A stretch of 64,000 nt of DNA from Enoplolaimus lenunculus (Eukaryota > Nematoda > Enoplea > Enoplida > Thoracostomopsidae), in contig JASANG010001829.1 of assembly GCA_030248215.1 (NCBI GenBank), positions 1 to 64,000 of the forward strand. Direction: 5' to 3'. This document shows, in pieces, positions 47,929-64,000 of this stretch; position 1 is the first letter of the stretch; each line of letters starts with the position of its first letter. The translations under genes and the position numbers were made by a program. A model generated the notes under the pieces. That model was not told where the DNA came from. It was given only the letters and a program-made list of their open reading frames with translations, and did no database searches.

Positions 47929-48429
47929 CTGCATTTTGCTAATAGTTGAATATGAACTGTGCAATTGCACGGCAGTAAACTATGATAATATGTGTGGCTT
48001 CGTTTTTGGCAAAGTTGGCGTTAAGGCATGCTTTGAACTATTTTATTGCTTACCACAGCTTTTTCAATCTTAATATTTGGCTCTCATGACACGCCAGCTT
48101 GCTGCTATGTTCGCTATATTTTTCCAACGTAAAATACAACCGAGATGACGGCTACTTACAAAGTTATTTTTGTTGACAGATACTGTATAAAATTTTACAA
48201 AACTAAACTCATTTTGAAATTTCACACTAAATTTATGAGAGCAGATGTCTATGGCATTTCAAATTTCGCTGTGGCTCTACAATTGTCACTACATAATTTA
48301 CAACATCATTGACGGTTAACTTAGGTATCCGCTCACTCTGACTTCGGAGGAAGCTCATCACATCACAGTGCACAGCTGGGTTAAAATTTTGCTTGACGTT
48401 GAACTCCCTGGCCTCAAATTAGTTACCGA

Positions 48430-49620
48430 TCCGTGAATACCTAAAGCGAAATTTACGTAATAACCGGGGCAGGCGGGCTACGGTTTGTACCATGTTGATT
48501 TCACGGCAACTTAACATTTGACTTTTCATATCGGGTCAACAGACATAAGTCTGATTGATGTCATATGACACTAATACAAACTACCGCTCTCAGATGTTCA
48601 ATGTGTACAAGATTCGGTATGCCACGTGATACTGTGAGACGTTTATGCGAATATCATATGATGTCGCATCGCTCTCACGTTACCATATTTGCATTGCGCA
48701 CACAAAATGTCGCCTCCTTAAAAAAATAAATAGCTTGTCCGGTTTATGTTTTATCGAAACTCTTTATTTTCCAATAGTATCAGACAATCGCTGACATTAT
48801 AGTGTTTTGCAGAAACACTATTTGGACTGTATAGGACATTGAAATCTTTAAAAACTGTGTAGTGGACATTGACACACTAGGGACACCGTTTTTTATCCAA
48901 CTTTTGGCGGGAAATTCAGATTGTGGCGGGAAAATTAAATTTGGCCAGAAATTCAATCTTGGGTGGGAAAATTTAAAGTTCGGAGGGAAATTTTAAATTT
49001 TGGCGAGTAATTCATATTTTGGCACGAACATTTGAATTTTGGTGGGAAATTCAAATTTGGCTTGGAAATTAAAATTTTGGCGAGTTGCGCTGACGCATAT
49101 ACCGTTTTGAACTGCGGTCGGTTGATGTGTTGAAATTGAAAGACCTGCCAATTTAATTCGGGCGCCATATTCAAACTTTGGCGGGAACTTCAAATTTTTT
49201 TCCGGTAAATTTTAATTTTAGAGCGAGAAAAAGAATATACTGCTAAAATACTTTCAAATTTTTTGTACATGTCCTAAGAGTAACATGTAAAACACAATAA
49301 AATAACGCGGTATATTAATTATCTAATTTAGCGCTTACCTGCGACAACTTTTAGACTGACGATAAAGTCCTACTGCTACGCGACTCAATATTAAACATTA
49401 ACATAGCGCAAACTGTATACAGAATGTCCGGCAATGCAATACACTCTGTGCGGACTTTTTTAATTTGGACCACAATGTCCGCATACGGTTTCGCAGTAGC
49501 AGTATAGCTAGTTTTTTTAACACAGTATAGGGGACGATCGTATTGTAACGGGTGAGTGACATGATATTCCAAAACTGTAAAGAATATCACGTGATTTTTC
49601 AGCGGGACAGTGAAATCTTC
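48430..49620. repeat. Foldback-type element with 20-22-bp internal repeats
   Basis: Begins with a degraded copy of the terminal sequence seen at 14248 (ACCGGGGCAGGCGGGCTACG, then CATGTTGATTTCACGGCAAC). It contains CATATGATGTC-type palindromes and a run of GGCGGGAAATTCAAATTTTG-like units at 48900-49220. This matches the 14.2-15.1 kb element with the internal repeats inverted. Its right end is unclear, near the CACGTGAT sequences at 49590. The first 60 bases of the window also resemble its 48520-48580 segment. Confidence 0.7.
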
Positions 49621-49813
49621 ATACACTTATAAATGAGATACTCCGAGGAAAGAGAGCAGATATAATTTAAAATACCAAAGCACAACAAAAATTTGTTTCT
49701 AACATAAAACAGCTCTGAACTACGGCGTTAATTCAAAAATTCATGTTTAAAATTGTGGTATAATTCAACAAGACAACTTGGGTATGCTACCTCAAGTATG
49801 TCGACATTTGTAA

Positions 49814-50056
49814 ATGTATCATATGATACTAAGCCTCTTTGAAAAATTGTGGCCACAAAAAGCAATATGGCAGACACGAAAACACTACGAAAAACATAAT
49901 GTACACTTAAGTCCAAAAGAGTACCTTTTGCGACACTTGTACAGAATTGCATACAGATGGTACAATACAGATACACACACAGAAGAAAACTTTCTAAGAG
50001 ATTTCGGAAAACTTTTTATAGTTGAAAAAGCAAAATTAAAATTAATTGAAAGTTGA
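49814..50056 (+). CDS. Small hypothetical ORF, 80 codons
   Basis: An uninterrupted frame from ATG to TGA, rich in basic and aromatic residues, with no membrane segment or signal peptide. It includes YLLRHLYRIAYRWYNTDTHT and GKLFIVEKAKLKLIE. AATAAA occurs near 50126. A CATATGATACT palindrome of the neighbouring foldback family overlaps its first codons, so it may belong to a mobile element instead. It matches no family I recognise and no upstream exon was found. Treat it as a candidate only. Confidence 0.25.
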   Translation: MYHMILSLFEKLWPQKAIWQTRKHYEKHNVHLSPKEYLLRHLYRIAYRWYNTDTHTEENFLRDFGKLFIVEKAKLKLIES

Positions 50057-50224
50057 TGAAAACCTACCCAACCATGGGTAAAAACCAAAAAACCGTTCAA
50101 GGAATCCAACAATGATTCAAACAAAAATAAAGCGAAATAAGTATGTATTTTATGTGTTTATGTATTTGTATTGTATATATTCTCTGTACGGTTAATCACA
50201 AACATAAAGATTGGTTTGAAAATC

Positions 50225-50540
50225 AAGTGAAGCCCAAATGTGTCTTTTTTGGCAGCAGGGGGCAAATTAAAACAAAACAAGCCAAGCTTTTACTCTTGCC
50301 ATGCAAAGCTATGTAAGCAAGTGCTTAAGCAAATTTAATAAGCCTAGAATGCACAGTTGTGCTGGGGCACTTAAAGCCCAGAGTGTGAAAACATGCACAG
50401 GGCGTAGGACTTAGAACCAGCAGCCAAATTGCTGCGTTTAAAGAAAAAGTACGCATTTCAAAATTTATGTATTCTACTTATTTACTTTTTGTATTTATAT
50501 GTATGCATGTAAAATAAAAAGCAGACTTCGGTCTGCAAAA
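50225..50540 (+). other. Possible structured non-coding segment
   Basis: Open in no frame over any length and less AT-rich than its surroundings. It has short inverted repeats: GCAGC-CAAATT-GCTGC near 50430, and a perfect GCAGAC-TTCG-GTCTGC hairpin at 50521-50536 whose loop is the very stable UUCG type. AATAAA lies just before the hairpin and again near 50557. It could be the 3' UTR of the ORF at 49814 or an independent RNA. No snRNA or SRP consensus was recognised. Confidence 0.3.
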
Positions 50541-50873
50541 AACCTCTCTGTAGTCAATAAAAACACTTGTATGCCGCTCCTAAAAATTTTCATTTCCCAA
50601 TAAAGTTGTATGGCTTAAGTCTAACCAAAAGCCTAAGCCTTCATAACGTACACTCTGCTTATGCGTAAAAGCCTAAACATATGCATTCTAAGCTTAAGCC
50701 TAAGGATGCCAGTCTCTAAAGCTCAGACCAACTGTCTGTCAATGGGCAGGGGTCTAAACACGCGCCATCAAGTTTATGAACGCCGATTTCCGGATTCGAA
50801 AACACCTCCCATCAAGAAAATATAAACATAAATTCAATGCACATTGCCATATATACATGTGGATGAAATTCTT

Positions 50874-52895
50874 ATGGCGGGCGGTGTAGATTTGATGTCA
50901 AATTGTGTTTTTGTAAGTATTTGTTTTAACGTTTCTTTTTTGAAGTTTCTGTTGTTAAAACATTTGCGTTGTGTATTTCGGGCGCACATTATCCCGTAAC
51001 AGAAAGCAAAGCGGAACTACACCGGAATTGGAACTGGGACAAGAAGGATTTACAACGGAATGGCTGAGCAAAGGTTTCCGCGGTCCACGAGCTAAATTGC
51101 CTTACTTGAAAATAACACTATATAGCACCCTGCGGAAGCAAAGTTGATACAAGCCAGATTTCCAGCCTTCCCCAAGAGGAAGATAATGCTAGCAAGCTTG
51201 AATTTAAAAAATTACGCTTGAGTTGACAAAGTACTTTTTAGCAAAGTGCAACGGCTTCTGTCTTCTGCAGAATATCGACCTGTAGTTCCAACTTTTGCTG
51301 CTATTTTTAAGTTCCAGTTGCTATGTGCTATATATAGATTAGAGGAAATTTCTAAACAACAAACGAAATGTTTATATAAGTTTAGCCTCTACAATGTGTA
51401 TATACGGCAAAAATTTTCCCCCTAGCAATTTTAAATATTTTGCCGAAAAGGAACAGTTTTTAGGTTTATGATTTTCAAGCTAAAATTTTTAAAGGACATA
51501 AAAACGTTTTTTCCTGATGCATGTTTGTCATAGTACTACTTTGATATTGGCAACAGAATTCCGCGCTATAAAAGGCTTTGTTTAACGTATTTTAGAGCTT
51601 TGACATTTTCAACCGGGTTTATATATATACTCTGGATTCGAATCCTAGCTTGAAATTGTCTCTAGAAATACACTGCCAACGCAGGATTAGGCTTAGGAAT
51701 ACAGTTTTGCAATGCTTTAACTTAATAGAAATATGCTTAACTCTACTGTTACGGGTCATACATTGGCAACATACATATCTTTGTGCACTCCCGGTTAATT
51801 GCTGTTCGGGACGGTGAAACGGTATAAATCAAAATACACTAGCACTCTAAAGTTTTACTCTAGCAGTTGTTCAACGATCATCATTTAAAAACAGTGAATG
51901 CCAATAGATAAAAGAATAAAATAACAACAAACGTCAATTAGAGACCGTTTTTACTACAGCATGCGTCAATTGAAATTGAAAATTTAGTGCAGTAAATGCC
52001 AATGTAGTCACAAGGGGTTGGTGCGGCTGAGCTTACCGTACTGTAGTGACCCGAATAAGAGGGTGTGGTGTAATAAGAGAGGGTCCCCATTTTGAGTCCC
52101 AGTCAATAGGAGTCTGTACCCTAATAAGAGTCCGTAAGCGGATAGAGTCCCTAAATCCTAATTAGAGTCCATTTATAGGTCAGCAATTCCTAATTGTATT
52201 GCATAAATGACTCCATGACCAAATAAAATTGAGTTCGAATCTTTAAAGCGTACTTAAATTTTTAAAGTACATTCCTAAGTATAATCTGGCATGAACGCTC
52301 AAGCTGGTGAAGCAAGATAATATCCGGTTTCAATTGATGTTTACCGAATAAAAATAAATTTTCAATTAACGGTTACCGTTAAAAAACCATTTTCCCTGCT
52401 AACGCTTACAGAAAAGGAGGTTGCAGCCTCAGCGACTGTTGATGTATGTTGACTGGACTGTCATTGACGGTTGCCATTCAGAAATTAGTTTACCTTTCAC
52501 AAATAGTACCGTAGCTGTCAATTAAATATTAAAATTGCCAAAAATATTTTCAATATAGCTGTGCTATATGCTATAAATTTTATCTTGAGGGCAGCTGTCA
52601 ACTGACGTTGCAAAAATACACAGTGCATACGCACGTTGTGCGACGCACAATACCGTGTTTGTCATAAATCCGCTTGACTTGTTCGAAAAACACGTCGATT
52701 GAATTTGATTCATGGCTCAAATGCGACTAAGCCAGGTTTTTCCAGAAGTTCGCCGAACACTACATGGATTACTATTCTTTTAGATACTTCAACCAGTTAA
52801 TTCTTGCCTTTTTGTCGATATATCTCGGCTTAGTACCGAACAGATTTGGAGTGCCATTAACATGGCTATATGAGCGATTACGTCCGGACTATTGA
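50874..52895 (+). CDS. Candidate two-exon membrane microprotein, 62 codons
   Basis: Exon 1 (50874-50912) runs from ATG to a consensus GTAAGT donor in phase 0 and encodes MAGGVDLMSNCVF. Exon 2 (52746-52895) begins after TTTTTCCAG, also phase 0, and encodes KFAEHYMDYYSFRYF, NQLILAFLSIYLGLV, PNRFGVPLTWLYERLRPDY, then TGA at 52893-52895. The middle part is a hydrophobic segment flanked by aromatic residues, as in single-pass small membrane proteins. The 1.8-kb intron holds a common repeat copy at 52040-52270, and AATAAA occurs at 53067. I do not recognise the family. Exon 2 alone could encode 43 residues from the ATG at 52764. The join is inferred from matching phase; other exons may lie between. 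Confidence 0.4.
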
Positions 52896-53072
52896 TACAT
52901 CAATCCGAAAGCCGTGTTTATACTGGTCATTTTGTTTATCAAATACTTAGCACACATTATTTTCTCAACAGAGGTGAAAAAGAAAAACCGGACGAGTAAA
53001 ATACGTGATATAAATAATACTCGCTTATGACCCTAAAAATCAGTTTAACTACCGTTTTCAGCCGAGAATAAA

Positions 53073-53640
53073 AGGATACTACCGGTCTGTGTCTGGTTCC
53101 GGTAAACAATACCTCCGGATCAGACAGGTTTCGGTAAAACTTTGGCATTAGGGTTCCGGCAATAGGTTACGGAATTCTTGTGTTTGTTCTTCTATAAATT
53201 TGATATTGAAACTTGAGAGGAGTTTTTTTTGGTAGAACATACTGGAGATCAGATTATTGTTTACAAAGTTGGTTTAACAACATGTTTCTTTTATAAATTT
53301 GCATCCTATCCGGTTCCGCGTCCAGTATAATTAGACCACCTTCGCGGTTCCAGTTTGTTTTAGGCAGACGCAGGCTGCGCAAGGTAGTACTTGAGCTGGG
53401 TTTGTTGACAAGAAACATCGTTGATGCTTTCCAGATTCAGAGGATGCTGTAGTTCACTAACCTTTCACAACACTTTTATGCAAACTTTGAGAAATAAAAA
53501 ATTTCAGCATAAATGAAAATTTCTTCCCTCCGGTTTCAAAGGGCTTTACAACAGCCGTATCAGACTTGTTTAAAACAGCAACAAGCATGCGATAGCAAAA
53601 TCGAGCAACAATAGTAACTCAGAGATCATCAGATAGAGGT
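53073..53640. other. Spacer between microprotein candidate and heat shock element
   Basis: No supported gene. The minus-strand ORF at 52957-53148 looks like chance: its frame overlaps the predicted polyadenylation area and has no start context or exon partners. Confidence 0.4.
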
Positions 53641-53644
53641 CGAT

Positions 53645-53669
53645 AGAATGTTCTAGAACTTTCTAGAAG
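53645..53669. promoter_or_regulatory. Perfect five-unit heat shock element
   Basis: Five contiguous pentamers alternate as nGAAn, nTTCn, nGAAn, nTTCn, nGAAn with no mismatch and no gap (AGAAT, GTTCT, AGAAC, TTTCT, AGAAG). Three units are enough for HSF trimer binding; five perfect units are a strong site. No recognised gene starts within 1 kb on either side. TATA-like sequences at about 53721 and 53823 may mark a start site. Confidence 0.7.
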
Positions 53670-54538
53670 CACTAATAATACAGAAAACAAGAAAACTTAC
53701 AGAAAATGTCAAAAATTCGCAGGCATATAATATTGTGTAAAAAGTGTTCTTTGAGGTTTGTAATTATTTAAATGGACACAAATTGCAACAGAATAAACCC
53801 AATAGCTGATCTGGCGAAACAGATATAAAATCTATTAAATCACGCATATATTATGCAGAAATAGATTGTTCACAGCCATCTATGTGTAAAATTGCACAAA
53901 AAATGACAGATGTGACAAATATTTTGATACATTGGTTATTGGTAATCTGTTATTATTAAAAACAACATGATATGCTTCAAACACATAACAGTGAATGGAC
54001 TCATAAACACATAGCTAGGTATAGGAGAAATGGACAATAGGTCCCCATCTGATACGCGGAGAATATGTAAAAACAATGCAGTATCATAGCGCCGAAACTG
54101 GAGGACAGGGAGGCGTTTGCCCCTTCAGTGTTCGGATTGGGGTGCCCAGCCCCCCAATATTGCCCAGGCTCACAATATCAAGCTGTCGAATACCTTTTTC
54201 TTCAAAACAGCCCAACCCCCTTTTACATTTGAACGGTTTATATTAACAACAAAATCATAATGTACCCCAATATCGGTAAAAAATATAACAAAAAGAACGG
54301 GCACAGAAATTGATAAAAACGGTAATAAAATCAGTTTTGGAGTAAGGTATGCCGTGTGCTGTCTCCCCTTGGTTGGAGCATATGAAGATTGTATAAACTT
54401 TTACCTAAAATATGAGCTTTTCAGCTACTATAGCAGAAAATTTCAAAAAAATTTCCCGCTAAGCGCGAAGTGTGCTTTATTTTTGAATGGGTTCATTTTC
54501 TAGATTCACCATTTGCAACTCGTGTAAAAGTGTTTTAG

Positions 54539-54691
54539 AATGCTGTCCTCACACCTATCAAACAAGAGCGTGAGCTCGGACAGAGAACATCAGATCAATC
54601 ACCGAGAAATTCTGGAGCTACCTTTACGTTTGGCGTATCCAGCATGAGTTTGTGGGAAGCCCACACCCCTATCTGCTCCGGCACTGCTTAG
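54539..54691 (+). other. Coding-like stretch upstream of PCCB
   Basis: After GTTTTAG (54532-54538) a frame stays open for 50 codons to TAG at 54689, with protein-like composition (NAVLTPIKQERELG and FTFGVSSMSLWEAHTP). A second overlapping frame is open from 54574 to 54717 (for example EKFWSYLYVWRIQHEF). Two long overlapping frames in an AT-rich spacer suggest a decayed or foreign coding fragment. No start codon or partner exon was found. Confidence 0.2.
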
Positions 54692-55276
54692 ATCCATATA
54701 GACTCAAAAGCGGTTAAACCACATGCTGATAAGCATCTATCCTGGTGTCGTTGTTAATTTGCCAGTGAATGGCATAAGCGATTTCACATTGAGTGGTGAT
54801 AAAAAGCGAAAAAAGCTGTCTCGCTATTGTAGAGTTAAAATGATTACTTTATTTTGCTGGACAATCTTGTCTGTCACATTTTTTTGGCAAAAAGTGATTT
54901 TGGCAAAATAACACTCTTTAGCAGTGTACCATTTTAGGTAGCATTGTTTGTGTCCCCCAATCTTAATTTCGCTGTGCAGTATTGATTAGAATTTAGTAAA
55001 AGCAGTAGTCAAAAGTGAAAGTTTAAAAGGTTATAAATATTGTGACAAGCAGACGCGCGCGGACGAGATAATAATGTGTACACGATTTTGTATGCTTGCT
55101 GCAGCATATGTGACAACATATATACGTAGTTGACGATTAAGCCAATTTTACAGAGGCAGATTGTGTAACGTTTTTGTAAAGCGTTTGCGTAAAGATGCGG
55201 TATGTTAAGAGTTCAACTTAATTACTAATTAAGCGTAAAACCAAGCAAAATAAGTATTATTGTTCCGCGTATATCT

Positions 55277-55440
55277 ACAATCGCGGAACTGGCTTTAATT
55301 CGGAATTCTAAGTTGAATCGGAATTCGGTTTGTACCGTCGTCGTATAATCGCCGAGCTGGTTTTACCTCGGGATTCTATCTGGAATTGGAATTCGATTTG
55401 CAGCATGGTCGTATCTGCGAAAGTTACTGTTGTGCGCTTG
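55277..55440. repeat. Two-copy degenerate tandem repeat upstream of PCCB
   Basis: GAACTGGCTTTAATTCGGAA at 55286 and GAGCTGGTTTTACCTCGGGA at 55354 start two units 68 bp apart, each followed by GGAATTCG-type and GTCGTAT blocks. It lies about 450 bases before the PCCB start codon. Confidence 0.5.
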
Positions 55441-55885
55441 CTAACAATAGGTTTTTATTCAAGGTGCCAGAAGTGCCTATGTAGTACCAGTAAGCATATA
55501 AAAATATAAAAACACAGTTAACTGTAATCTATCGATGTTCTATATTAGGTAATTCAAGTCACTCAATTGGAATTCAAGCTATTTATAATAGTACAGTTTG
55601 TTAAGGCCTTCGACAGGGCGAGAGGAATCAGAAAATTTGCAAAATCCGGCAAAAACCGGCATCCGTATCCGATATGCCGAATATGAGAAATTTATGTGTG
55701 GTTGTGGAACCGAATATCGACATAGTTGATATCTTGCTCCGAATGCATTTTTGGGCAAGTCAAGAAAATCAAACTTATATATTATATACACATGTTTTGT
55801 CTAATCTAATAAACTAGTGGGTAAGTTATAAAATAAATAAATACAATATATATTATCCTGAACTGTGAGGTGTAATAAATTGAAG

Positions 55886-63994
<8,109 letters not shown>

Positions 63995-64000
63995 TATTGC

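Noticed and set aside
50521-50536. Bacterial rho-independent terminator
   Set aside because: The hairpin is not followed by a T-run and the context is animal DNA.
55865-55885. Upstream GTG start extending PCCB by seven codons
   Set aside because: The ATG at 55886 gives a typical transit peptide, and GTG starts are rare in animals.

Overview
This window comes from an animal genome: AT-rich, with short exons, GT-AG introns of a few hundred bases to about 3 kb, and dense short inverted-repeat elements. Three things point to a nematode, probably one with large introns rather than a compact Caenorhabditis-like genome. An astacin ends in a ShK domain, degenerate TTAGGC-type (nematode telomere) hexamer tracts are scattered through the window, and the long gene has a MEGF6-like layout. 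This assignment is inference. All three confident genes lie on the + strand.

Region 1 (about 0.5-36.7 kb) is the 3' part of a very long gene for a secreted multi-EGF protein like MEGF6. I place 33 coding exons (about 1,480 codons). They are eight calcium-binding-type EGF exons, a short linker exon, a divergent cysteine-rich stretch, a long array of laminin-type EGF modules (thirteen exons of exactly 129 bp, nearly all introns in phase 1), and a basic His/Arg-rich tail with an RGD. The N-terminus lies upstream of the window. Region 2 (39.2-46.4 kb) is an eleven-exon astacin metalloprotease with TATA and initiator, signal peptide, microexon-encoded propeptide, complete zinc and Met-turn motifs, and a four-cysteine ShK tail. 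Region 3 (55.9-64.0 kb) is a complete sixteen-exon gene for the mitochondrial propionyl-CoA carboxylase beta chain (545 codons), ending 6 bases before the window edge.

Between the astacin and PCCB genes (46-56 kb) lie a satellite of 50-bp units, a large foldback element, a candidate two-exon single-pass membrane microprotein, a small lone ORF, a possible structured non-coding segment and a perfect five-unit heat shock element with no recognised target.

Introns and spacers carry at least a dozen repeat families. They include a hAT-type MITE with an exact 8-bp target duplication, foldbacks with GACAACTCGTCG-like arms (one inserted in another repeat that has an intact paralogous copy nearby), elements full of ATATCATATGATAT palindromes, GC-rich MITEs close to splice donors, and tRNA-like (SINE-like) pieces. 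The three main genes have unrelated roles (extracellular matrix or adhesion, extracellular proteolysis, mitochondrial metabolism) and I see no operon. I saw no retrovirus-like or capsid-bearing element, and no CRISPR or rRNA. The best candidates for something undescribed are the microprotein gene and the orphan heat shock element.
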